Positions 7,729 to 14,009 are shown, counted from the first letter of the stretch. The stretch: 24,543 nucleotides of DNA from Chloroflexi bacterium UBA4733 (GCA_002404055.1 DHIZ01000069.1:26646-51188), one strand, 5' to 3'. Program-made: numbers and translations. The notes: generated from the sequence alone by a model not told the origin.

Positions 7729-8063
7729 TGCGCACCTATTACCGCGTCGTCAAGACTGACCCCCCGACGGTCCATGCGTTCCTATCCGGCGTGGAAACCG
7801 GCCGCATGCCTGTCGATGCTCCTCCGGCGATGGTCCGCTTGCTAGAAGGCATCTCCGTTTTTGCCACGCTCGCCCAGGCCTGTCGCAAGACACGCGGCGT
7901 GGACTACCGCATGGGCGAGTACGTCGCCGAACTCCAGATCCCAGAAGCCGCCGCCATTCGGGTGGAGAAGACGGGTGGCCCCGGCCATCACACCCTGTGG
8001 GGCGATGCTGCTGTACTGTTGTCCGCCGTGGTGCGTGTCGTGTCTGCCCGGCCGACCGTGTAG
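7725..8063 (+). CDS. YRV-module gene A, copy 2 (unknown function, toxin-like)
   Basis: A 112-aa protein with a clean N-terminus (YYRVVKTDPPT at residues 5-15), which makes it the best reference copy of the family. It then has a Pro/Val-rich linker, EGISVFAT, the strand EYVAELQIPE and GGPGHHTLWGDAAVLL. It is clearly diverged from copies 1 and 3, which are much closer to each other. Start is ATG 7725, overlapping the HTH gene's TGA; the next codon is also ATG (7728). The stop codon TAG at 8061 again falls inside TAGACT just ahead of the small partner gene. It has no signal peptide. The conserved Y-R near the N-terminus and the small size are compatible with a RES/ART-like toxin, but this is unproven. 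Confidence 0.65.
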   Translation: MMRTYYRVVKTDPPTVHAFLSGVETGRMPVDAPPAMVRLLEGISVFATLAQACRKTRGVDYRMGEYVAELQIPEAAAIRVEKTGGPGHHTLWGDAAVLLSAVVRVVSARPTV

Positions 8064-8066
8064 ACT

Positions 8067-8303
8067 ATGGACATGCTATACGAACTCTGGGACACTGTAA
8101 CCGCCAACCTCACCGGTGAGTATCCAACGGAAGAGGACGCACTGGCGGCGCTCTACCGCACCGTGGAGAAGGCTGGCCCGGATGCGCTCGCCGGTTACGC
8201 CCTGATGCGTGACGATGGCGTGCATGACCCGGTGCTGATCGCCGCCGACACTGCGCTAGCGGACCTCGCCTTGCGCCAGCACGCGCCGGCCCTGACGCGC
8301 TAA
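8067..8303 (+). CDS. YRV-module gene B, copy 2 (small ELWD protein)
   Basis: A 78-aa (or 76-aa) protein reading YELWDTVTANLTGEYPTEED near the start and ending with the same LIAADTALADLALRQHAP segment as the other copies. Two ATGs are possible. The one at 8073 is placed 6 nt after TAGACT, exactly as the GTG starts of copies 1 and 3 are, and is therefore attractive; the one at 8067 directly abuts TAGACT. There is no Shine-Dalgarno sequence. A good -35 is not visible for this copy, so it may depend on readthrough from the HTH and YRV genes. The C-terminal half is almost identical to copies 1 and 3, while the N-terminal half differs, which suggests selection or gene conversion on the C-terminal part. 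Confidence 0.7.
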   Translation: MDMLYELWDTVTANLTGEYPTEEDALAALYRTVEKAGPDALAGYALMRDDGVHDPVLIAADTALADLALRQHAPALTR

Positions 8304-8364
8304 GCATGTGACCATAACTTTGGCATGGGACGCTCCAGAGGGGATCGGCGGCAAAAGTATGCCT

Positions 8365-8385
8365 TTGTTCTGGCTACGTGCTTAG
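8365..8385 (+). repeat. 21-nt dispersed repeat, copy 1
   Basis: This sequence (TTGTTCTGG...GTGCTTAG) is found exactly, inverted, at the right end of the window (24523-24543). The match cannot be followed further because the window stops there. An exact 21-nt match is not expected by chance, so it is probably part of a multi-copy element. Confidence 0.6.
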
Positions 8386-8410
8386 AGCGCCGATGCACTA
8401 ATCGCTGCTG

Positions 8411-8446
8411 CCGGTTCGCCCGGCGCTGAAGCGCCGGGTGAACCGG
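8411..8446. repeat. Long perfect-type hairpin (REP-like)
   Basis: Two 16-nt arms (8411-8426 and 8431-8446) pair with one mismatch around a TGAA loop. There is no T-run. It lies in the gene-free stretch 8304-8559, next to the dispersed 21-nt repeat, and is probably a REP-type palindrome or the subterminal hairpin of a lost insertion sequence. Confidence 0.5.
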
Positions 8447-8559
8447 CCCGACACCCGTCAAACACTCCGGCGATGGCCGCAATGAAGAGCTGAGACTGAT
8501 CGCTCTCGCAAGGTCGGGTTCAGTGGACCGGCACTCTAGCCTGGGGAGCCCCGATCACT

Positions 8560-8751
8560 TTGGTACAAGCAACCCTGGGTCATGCGTCTATTAGCACGAT
8601 GGGAAAGTACACTCATGCGAAACCATCGGAGGGCAGCGGCGATATCTGGCGGTATGATGTCCCCCTCACCGAGAGAGAAAGCGCCGATAGCGACATTTCA
8701 GTCGGGGATCGTCAGGGTGTTGTGCTACCCATAGGGGCAGTCATAACCTGA
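8560..8751 (+). pseudogene. Tyrosine recombinase (integrase) C-terminal remnant
   Basis: The frame from 8560 reads VQATLGHASISTMGKYTHAKP, the C-terminal signature of phage-type tyrosine recombinases. It keeps the LGH motif and the catalytic tyrosine in KYTHA. Only about 28 residues are recognisable. Upstream in the same frame nothing integrase-like remains, and downstream it runs into unrelated sequence ending at 8751. It is a decayed integrase and marks past site-specific integration in this region. Whether it acted on the nearby tRNA-Ala cannot be told. Confidence 0.65.
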
Positions 8752-8909
8752 CGTCACCCTTTCCCCTTCTTTTCATTATTCATCGATCCCGTGGTTGCAC
8801 AGCCTGATGGTGTATGCTTAACTCTCGGACCGTAGAGACCGGACGGTGCGAGTGAGGCGGCGCAGATGCCTTAGGGATCGAAGGCGAAAGGGTAGGGACG
8901 CACGGAGAC
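8752..8909 (+). promoter_or_regulatory. Leader region of the three-gene operon
   Basis: A weak promoter candidate is TTGCAC (8795-8800), 17 nt, TTAACT (8818-8823). The following 80 nt are G-rich, with short complementary pairs (ACCGT/ACGGT, CCTT/AAGG, GTGCG/CGCAC) that could fold into a structured leader. GGAG sits about 5 nt before the ATG at 8910. No known RNA family is recognised. Confidence 0.3.
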
Positions 8910-9629
8910 ATGCCGAGAGCATCTGAATTCAAGGTCGGGGCAGTTCAGGCCGTTATGTTTACGCCAGACGTCGGGGCGTTTGCGCCAGCCAGGGCGCTAG
9001 CCAGTGTGTTAGGCGAATATGCGCTACGTTACAACGGTTCGGCGGCGTCATTTCCGTTGCCTGATGACACACCGCCAATGATTCCGCGTGTAGTGCTGCA
9101 AAGTCTAGACAATGTGTGGAGAATTAATGCGGCCCCAGCACGGATGGATTCCTTTTGGGGACCGAACGCGGGGCTGGTACAAGAGGGACAGCTACACGAA
9201 ATTGTGACCCAGTGTTCTCAAGTACTCGAACACTATGTTCAGCAAAACGGGGTGCGCGTCGGGCGGCTCGCATTAGTGATGCTGCGTGGTTGTGAAGCGC
9301 CCGAGCCGGCGCGGTACCTGGTCGAAAAGTTCTGCAATGAAGCAGCAAGAGAGGGTTCATTTCGGCATTCTCGGAGTTTCGAAATTCATAACCATAAGCA
9401 GTACATCGCTCGTTTTCAGCCCCAGAGTATCAACAGTTGGGTACGCCTCAGAACTGCCCAGATAGGGGCAAACCCAGCCATCGCTGTTGAGCAGGATATT
9501 AATACTCTCGAGGAGGGGCTTGAACAAAACCAGTTCGATCCAACACAAATGCGGCGGTTCTTCACGGATGCGCTCGAAGAAATGGGCACAATCTTGCGCG
9601 TCTACTTCCCGGAGGAGATCGAGTCGTGA
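8910..9629 (+). CDS. Conserved hypothetical protein, first gene of a three-gene operon
   Basis: A 239-aa soluble protein starting at ATG with GGAG about 5 nt upstream. The N-terminal half contains a DDTPPMIPRVVLQS segment. The C-terminal part reads AVEQDINTLEE, then a helix, and ends in ILRVYFPEEIE. I recognise this style from conserved hypotheticals related to TIGR04255-type proteins, with less than firm confidence. No catalytic motif, signal peptide or membrane segment is visible. The next gene overlaps by 4 nt (GTGA), so the two are co-translated. The codon usage is more AT-rich than in the right half of the window, in keeping with transfer. Confidence 0.75.
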   Translation: MPRASEFKVGAVQAVMFTPDVGAFAPARALASVLGEYALRYNGSAASFPLPDDTPPMIPRVVLQSLDNVWRINAAPARMDSFWGPNAGLVQEGQLHEIVTQCSQVLEHYVQQNGVRVGRLALVMLRGCEAPEPARYLVEKFCNEAAREGSFRHSRSFEIHNHKQYIARFQPQSINSWVRLRTAQIGANPAIAVEQDINTLEEGLEQNQFDPTQMRRFFTDALEEMGTILRVYFPEEIES

Positions 9630-10267
9630 GTTACGCTCTAATACCAACCGAGACGAGTGTAGGCTACCAGGACCTGGCGATGATGCCCAGGTGGTTGCCT
9701 GGGTCACCGAATACTGCCGCCTCCATCCGTGCGACTGAAGCCAGTGGGACATCGCCTGCTGGCGACGACGCATATAGTGCCGCCAAGCGGGCTAGGCAGA
9801 CTCTTGTCGTCGCTATGTTGGAACGAGCAATGGAACCGACCCAACCATATAGCGCGAAGTTCGCGGTGCTGCCGAAACACCCAGCTTTCAGTACGCAAGC
9901 GGGCCCCACCGTTGATGTTCCCCTGGACGATCACTTTGATACCAATGTGTCGCGCCTCGTGAAATTACTTCGCGAAGACGATGCTGAGGATAGGCCGACG
10001 CCGTACGCCTTTGAGCAGGCGCTACACCTCCTCATGGACATTCGACATGCTGTGAACGGCCCATTTCCGCGAGCGTCCGTTGCCACGGCGGCGGATCAGG
10101 GCATTCACGTCTATTGGAAGCGGCCCGATCGCTACATCAAATTGTCGATACCTGCCCGTAGCCATGAAACGGGTTATATCTATCACGAGCAGGGGCAAGA
10201 GTTTGGCGTTGAAGGATTGTCACCCCAAACGCTCGCCAAATGGACGCGCTGGTTGACCAATGTATGA
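9626..10267 (+). CDS. Conserved hypothetical protein, second gene of the operon
   Basis: A 213-aa protein that starts at GTG, overlapping the previous stop by 4 nt. The first 60 residues are low-complexity. A helical segment around 115-140 (AFEQALHLLMDI) precedes a beta-rich C-terminal domain reading IHVYWKRPDRYIKLSIPA, YIYHEQGQEFGVEGLSP and a final helix TLAKWTRWL. This C-terminal pattern (VxWxRpxRxVxLxxP ... YIYHExGxxyGvE) recurs, as I remember it, in hypotheticals that precede small YRVL-type genes. No enzymatic motif is visible. It may be an adaptor or antitoxin for the downstream protein. Confidence 0.7.
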   Translation: MSYALIPTETSVGYQDLAMMPRWLPGSPNTAASIRATEASGTSPAGDDAYSAAKRARQTLVVAMLERAMEPTQPYSAKFAVLPKHPAFSTQAGPTVDVPLDDHFDTNVSRLVKLLREDDAEDRPTPYAFEQALHLLMDIRHAVNGPFPRASVATAADQGIHVYWKRPDRYIKLSIPARSHETGYIYHEQGQEFGVEGLSPQTLAKWTRWLTNV

Positions 10268-10671
10268 GCGAACCTTTGGACACCACCGGGACAAGTTCGA
10301 CACAGTTGCCATGCAGCACCATTGTATACCGGGTACTGCGGTCCCAATGGATTGACGCTGACAACGGCGAAGTACAGGATAGGGCGTTCGAACGGCGTAT
10401 GAGCAAGAATGGCCTCTCCGTTTCATGCTCACTAGAACATGCCCTTGGCGCACTGAAGAAGCCGAAAGCGGTTGTTACGCTTCACGTCGGTCGAATCCGC
10501 GACCTTGGACTGAAGGTTGAACCAAAGGCCGAGGACCCATTGGGAGCTGAAATCACCGGTGTTCCCCTCGAATCGGAGGATCGGGAGAAGGCATCCCGCC
10601 TTCAAAGGTTGTTGGTAGGGCAAACAAAAGGCCGTTTCGTCTGGCCACACCAGCCTGATCCGACATCTTAG
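10264..10671 (+). CDS. YRVL/GLSV small protein, third gene of the operon
   Basis: A 135-aa protein. I chose the ATG at 10264, which forms an ATGA overlap with the preceding stop, over the in-frame ATG at 10240. Landmarks are VYRVLRSQWID near the N-terminus, NGLSVSCSLEHAL in the middle and VVTLHVGRIRDLGL, with a charged C-terminus. The family is a recurring conserved hypothetical; I know no tested function. The YRV ... GLSV ... short beta-strand order is also seen in the YRV-module proteins nearby, which suggests a distant relationship. Position as last gene of a tightly coupled operon would fit an effector or toxin controlled by the two upstream products. Confidence 0.7.
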   Translation: MSEPLDTTGTSSTQLPCSTIVYRVLRSQWIDADNGEVQDRAFERRMSKNGLSVSCSLEHALGALKKPKAVVTLHVGRIRDLGLKVEPKAEDPLGAEITGVPLESEDREKASRLQRLLVGQTKGRFVWPHQPDPTS

Positions 10672-10812
10672 CCGCCGTTCGGTATGCTCCAGGCAGCATT
10701 TGGCAGTGATGCTGACGGCAACGAACGGCTTGCAATAGTCAACAAATGTGAGAGATGGCGCAGCGTATTATCATGCCAAGGTTGTCGTTGCTTCCACAGA
10801 CGGCTGGCTGGA

Positions 10813-11019
10813 GTGTTCGCCACGGAGGCGCAAGCGCACCGGCAAGCCCGCGGTCTACCAATGCTGGGCGGATTCGTCGCCGAGCTCCGCATCCCCACGC
10901 TGACGCCGGAAGGACAACCGCAGAACCTGGTTTACGAACGTACACTCCGCACACCCGGCCACCACACCCTGTGGGCATCACCGGCCTTGCTCCTGGCCTG
11001 TGTGGGGTGTCCCCCATAG
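10813..11019 (+). pseudogene. YRV-module gene A, copy 3: truncated at both ends
   Basis: The sequence from about 10813 matches copy 1 closely: VFATEAQAHRQARGLPMLGG, then ELRIP and GHHTLWASPALLLACV. The N-terminal third (YRVVK...GLS) is absent and replaced by unrelated DNA. At the 3' end the reading frame enters the MITE at 11005 and stops within it at 11017-11019, so the last dozen native residues are lost. An open frame can be read from ATG 10684, but its first 40 codons are not family sequence. I treat it as a broken gene, unlike its intact small partner at 11274. Confidence 0.7.
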
Positions 11020-11222
11020 TTTTGCGCCGTATGCTTGGGACCTCCCGGCGACTAAAGTCGCGGGCTACGGTAAGCAACCACCCACTGCGGTGGGTACCCG
11101 CCTTCGGCGGCTGGATTAGTCCGCGTAGGCGGACTTCGCTTCGAATAGCCCGCGACTTCAGTCGCCGGGCGCGGCAGCGACACCGTTAGCAAGCAGGCCG
11201 CGCAAATACTTGGGGGACACCC
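11005..11222. mobile_element. 218-bp MITE-like element with 9-bp target duplication
   Basis: The ends are GGGTGTCCCCC (11005-11015) and its exact complement GGGGGACACCC (11212-11222), and weaker complementarity continues inward. Both sides are flanked by GCCTGTGTG (10996-11004 and 11223-11231). The homologous copy 1 locus has a single, slightly changed version of this target (GCATGTGTG near 5411) with uninterrupted sequence, which shows the empty site. Inside, 23-nt arms (11044-11066 and 11147-11169) pair with one mismatch around several small hairpins. There is no coding sequence, so movement would need a transposase supplied in trans. Confidence 0.8.
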
Positions 11223-11238
11223 GCCTGTGTGACGCGAG

Positions 11239-11267
11239 TTGCCTCCGTGCGCCGATCGCCGTAGACT
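11239..11267 (+). promoter_or_regulatory. Candidate leaderless promoter (copy 3)
   Basis: TTGCCT (11239-11244), 17 nt, TAGACT (11262-11267), then 6 nt to the GTG at 11274. It is the counterpart of 5427-5455. The MITE target duplication ends 7 nt before the -35, so the insertion left this promoter intact. Confidence 0.5.
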
Positions 11268-11273
11268 GCCCAT

Positions 11274-11507
11274 GTGAGTACCTTTGCCCTATGGGACGCC
11301 GACGCCGGCGCATTGACCGACGAGTATCCGACCGAAGTGGACGCGCTGGCGGCTGTCTACCGCACCGTGCGGGAAGACGGACCCGACGCCCTGGCCGGCT
11401 ACGCCCTGATGCGTGACGATGGCGAGCATGGCCCGGTACTGATCGCCGCCGACACTGCGCTGGCGGACCTCGCCTTGCGCCAGCACGCGCCAGCCCTGAA
11501 ATACTAG
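11274..11507 (+). CDS. YRV-module gene B, copy 3 (small ALWD protein, orphan)
   Basis: A 77-aa protein almost identical to copy 1: same GTG start, ALWDADAGALTDEYPTEVDA near the N-terminus and LIAADTALADLALRQHAP near the end. Substitutions are few and mostly mild, and the reading frame is intact although the YRV gene in front is broken and a MITE lies between them. Retention of this gene after loss of its partner is what an antitoxin or immunity-type role would predict. It is followed by the small hairpin at 11508-11528. Confidence 0.7.
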   Translation: MSTFALWDADAGALTDEYPTEVDALAAVYRTVREDGPDALAGYALMRDDGEHGPVLIAADTALADLALRQHAPALKY

Positions 11508-11528
11508 TCCCGTCCCCATCCTACGGGA
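11508..11528 (+). terminator. Small hairpin after module copy 3
   Basis: TCCCGT (11508-11513) pairs with ACGGGA (11523-11528) across a 9-nt loop, immediately after the stop. It corresponds to the hairpin after copy 1. There is no T-tract. Confidence 0.3.
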
Positions 11529-11607
11529 CTTGATCTGTCATCTGGCCAACAACCGCATAGTTTGGAAGTCCCATCCAGAGCATGGCCAGGATCAGGCCAG
11601 GATGCCT

Positions 11608-11826
11608 CTAGACGCCGACGTAGACGAGCGGTGCGGGAATGGGCCGTCCGCTCGCCCGCCGCGCATCTATCCAACTTTCGATGGCGTCGCGGCCTTGCCG
11701 GACCGCTTCATCGTAGGTGGAGCCATGGGTACGGCAGCCCGGTAGTTCGGGGACCGTCACGATAAAGGCTTGATCCTCGTCGCTCCATTCGATGCGCATG
11801 GAAAAGTGGAGATGTTCGATGCTCAT
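11608..11826 (-). CDS. hicB: HicB-family antitoxin, orphan
   Basis: A 72-aa protein with the compact HicB core: IEWSDEDQAFIVTVPELPGC, then RTHGSTYDEAVRQGRDAIESWI. This is the degenerate RNase-H-like fold that binds and blocks HicA mRNA interferase. It starts at ATG 11826 with GGAAG about 9 nt upstream. There is no HicA-like gene (short protein with a G-S-H-xx-F motif) on either side, and no C-terminal DNA-binding domain, so it is an orphan of the short type. It occupies the place where the parallel locus at 5791-6351 carries the TumE-like toxin. Confidence 0.85.
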   Translation of the reverse strand: MSIEHLHFSMRIEWSDEDQAFIVTVPELPGCRTHGSTYDEAVRQGRDAIESWIDARRASGRPIPAPLVYVGV

Positions 11827-11849
11827 GGGGTGCGCTTCCTGTCTGACGC

Positions 11850-11882
11850 GGCTGCCACCTAGCTTGAGGCCCTACCAGGCAT
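11850..11882 (-). pseudogene. Remnant of the TumE-like toxin gene start
   Basis: Over 33 nt this matches the first 11 codons of the TumE-like gene (6319-6351), including the same 11-bp overlap with the partner gene. Here it reads M-P-G-R-A-S-S and then TAG (11859-11861). Similarity ends at about 11850. The toxin gene was thus lost here, while the partner in front survived. Confidence 0.65.
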
Positions 11883-12081
11883 CGGGGCGTAGCAAGGCTA
11901 CGCGCATCGTCTTGGGTTCATCCACGTCGGCGTCGAATTCTCCCGCGTCCCACGCGCGGGCGAACTCTTTACCAGTCTTCCCCAGGTAGTACCGCGCCGC
12001 CTCGTCAAAGATCTGCCAGCGCTCCGCTGGCGATACCTCATGCACGGTAACAGCAGGGCTGCGCTGAACCTCTAGAGCCAT
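11872..12081 (-). CDS. Small partner/antitoxin-like protein, copy 2 (orphan)
   Basis: A 69-aa protein nearly the same as the one at 6341-6550: EVQRSPAVTVHEVSP, then IFDEAARYYLGKTGKEFARAW, AGEFDADVDEP and VALLRPDA. The ATG at 12081 has GGGGAG about 6 nt upstream. The gene begins only 17 nt downstream of the tRNA-Ala 3' end on the same strand, so it is probably transcribed by readthrough from the tRNA promoter. Its toxin partner is reduced to a stub (11850-11882). The reading frame is undamaged. Confidence 0.65.
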   Translation of the reverse strand: MALEVQRSPAVTVHEVSPAERWQIFDEAARYYLGKTGKEFARAWDAGEFDADVDEPKTMRVALLRPDAW

Positions 12082-12098
12082 TATGCACTCCCCACATG

Positions 12099-12171
12099 TG
12101 GAGCTGTGGGGGCTCGAACCCCAAACCCCCGCCTTGCAAAGGCGATGCTCTCCCAATTGAGCTACAGCCCC
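12099..12171 (-). tRNA. tRNA-Ala, anticodon TGC
   Basis: The reverse complement folds as a full cloverleaf. The acceptor stem is GGGGCTG/CAGCTCC with the G3-U70 wobble pair that marks alanine tRNAs. The anticodon loop is TTTGCAA (anticodon TGC), the T arm contains GGTTCGAGCC and the discriminator base is A. CCA is not encoded. The 73-nt length is normal. The 3' end faces the accessory region, and part of this gene is duplicated at 6581-6608. Confidence 0.97.
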
Positions 12172-12255
12172 GTGGCTGCCGCATGGTACCCCTGGTTCGC
12201 AAGGCGGGTCAAGCAATTGCTTCACGCCTCAGGCCGCGCGTCCCTGCTGACAGCA

Positions 12256-13956
12256 TCAGGAACGCACCGGCAGGCGGCCGTTGGCTGGCGACTCGCCAAA
12301 AAGGACGGCGGCGGCGGCCGCTGCCGCTTCGGGACGGAACGAACAGGTGCAGAGGCAGGTCGGCAGTGGGTCAAGTCGCGGCAGGTCATATGGATCGCGC
12401 AGGGCCACGAGGATCAGGCGCGGTCCCACAGCAGCCTGGAGGCGCAGCAGCCGGGGAACCTGGGCGGTCGTGTCGAAATCCTCGCCCGGTAACGGGTAGT
12501 TCTCCGTCACGGCGACTACGACCCCGACTGTAGGCACATGGTCGCTGGGGGCGCCGTTGGGTTGGAACGCCTCCTCTGCACTCAAGACGAGCATGTTGGG
12601 GGTGCGCAGCCGGCAGGCCGCGACAAAGGCGTCGAACGCCGATACCGTCTGGTTGGGCCCAATCCCTCGGGTGCCGCTGAGGATGCTGTAGGCGCCGGCT
12701 GACGTGGTGTTCACTATCGTGAGCGGGACGTGCGGCGCAACCGGTAACAAGCGATTGTCGGCACCGAGCAGTGTTACTCCGGCAGTCGCGGCGGCTGAAG
12801 CGATCTGACGGTGCACCGCGGCGCCCACGATTCGACGCGCTTCAGCGGGACGCGGGGACGGCTGATTGAAGACGCCGTGGCTCAACTTGAGTTTGATGAT
12901 GCGGGAAACGGCGTCGTCCAGCCGGGATAACGGCAGGCGGCCGCTTCGCGCTGCTTCCAGCAAACGCTCCACAATAGTGAGTTGGCGCTCCAGGTATGTC
13001 GTGTGGTCGTGGGCGTAGTGTTCCTCGGCCAGCATCAGCATGTCTACACCCGCCAGTATTGCCTGTACCTCCGCTTCTCCCGGCGGATAGACGCGGCTGA
13101 TGGAAGCCATATTCATGCTATCGGAAATGATGAGACCCTGAAAGCCGAGCTCTTCACGAAGCAGTCCCTGAAGCACACGGCGCGAGAGCGTGGCGGGCTG
13201 CTCGGCATCAAAGGCGGGGTAGAGGATATGCGAGGTCATTACCATCCCCACGCCCGCCCCGATGGCAGCACGAAACGGCAGGAGATCAGTGGCCCGCACG
13301 GCTTCTGCCGTCCGATCGACGATTGCCAGGCCGCGGTGCGTGTCTGTCTGGGTGTCGCCGTGGCCGGGGAAATGCTTTGCCGCGGCGATAACGCCATTCG
13401 CTTGCGCTCCTTGCACGGCGGCAGCGGCATGCGCCGAAACGGCCACCGGGTCGTCACCGAACGACCGCATGCCAATGATGGCGTTGCGCGGGTTACTGTT
13501 GACATCCACGCAGGGCGCCAGCAGCGTGTTGTAGCCGACGCTGCGCAACTCCTGGGCAAGGACGGCGTACATTGCCTCCGTCCAGCGCGGATTGTGCGTC
13601 GCGCCGAGACCAAGGTTGCCGGGTCCCGTCGTAGTAGACGGGGCGACTACGCTCCAGGCTCCCTCGTGGTCGGCAGCGATCAGGAGGGGCACGGCAGACG
13701 GCGTGGTCCGCGCATAGCCCTGGAGCGTTGTGCTCAGCCGGGCCGCTTCTTCCGGCGTTGCCGCGTTGTCCTGGCTGACGTAGACGCCGCCCAGCCCATA
13801 CCTCTCGATCAGTTGGCGCGGGCCCACGTCCGGCGGGCCGGCAAAGGCCAGCAGAAGAATTTGACCGATCTTCTCTTCCAGCGTGAGGCGAGCCACCAAC
13901 GCCGCAGCTTGCTTGCCGAACTCCGTCACGGGTTGTGTTCCCTTCTTTGTGCCCAT
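12256..13956 (-). CDS. Glycoside hydrolase family 3 protein (NagZ-like beta-N-acetylhexosaminidase)
   Basis: A 566-aa cytoplasmic-type GH3 enzyme, without a signal peptide. The TIM barrel (about 10-365) carries the NagZ motif KHFPGHGDTQTDTH at 194-207, with the Asp/His dyad D205 and H207 used by NagZ-type enzymes as acid/base. The nucleophile is D279 in IISDSMNM. A C-terminal domain (about 380-566) follows, as in two-domain GH3 enzymes of Gram-positive type. The likely role is removal of N-acetylglucosamine from muropeptides in wall recycling. ATG 13956 is the start; the ribosome binding site is weak. It lies 53 bp behind the macro-domain gene on the same strand, probably one transcript. Exact substrate is inferred from the family. 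Confidence 0.88.
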   Translation of the reverse strand: MGTKKGTQPVTEFGKQAAALVARLTLEEKIGQILLLAFAGPPDVGPRQLIERYGLGGVYVSQDNAATPEEAARLSTTLQGYARTTPSAVPLLIAADHEGAWSVVAPSTTTGPGNLGLGATHNPRWTEAMYAVLAQELRSVGYNTLLAPCVDVNSNPRNAIIGMRSFGDDPVAVSAHAAAAVQGAQANGVIAAAKHFPGHGDTQTDTHRGLAIVDRTAEAVRATDLLPFRAAIGAGVGMVMTSHILYPAFDAEQPATLSRRVLQGLLREELGFQGLIISDSMNMASISRVYPPGEAEVQAILAGVDMLMLAEEHYAHDHTTYLERQLTIVERLLEAARSGRLPLSRLDDAVSRIIKLKLSHGVFNQPSPRPAEARRIVGAAVHRQIASAAATAGVTLLGADNRLLPVAPHVPLTIVNTTSAGAYSILSGTRGIGPNQTVSAFDAFVAACRLRTPNMLVLSAEEAFQPNGAPSDHVPTVGVVVAVTENYPLPGEDFDTTAQVPRLLRLQAAVGPRLILVALRDPYDLPRLDPLPTCLCTCSFRPEAAAAAAAVLFGESPANGRLPVRS

Positions 13957-14009
13957 TTCCGCTGCTCACATCCACGCATGTGCTCGTCGCGGGTGGGCTT
14001 GGCTCGGCC

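Noticed and set aside
5000..12100. Possible CRISPR array or phage genome in the repeat-rich zone
   Set aside because: There are no regularly spaced identical repeats, no cas genes and no phage structural genes. The repeats are duplicated genes and palindromes.
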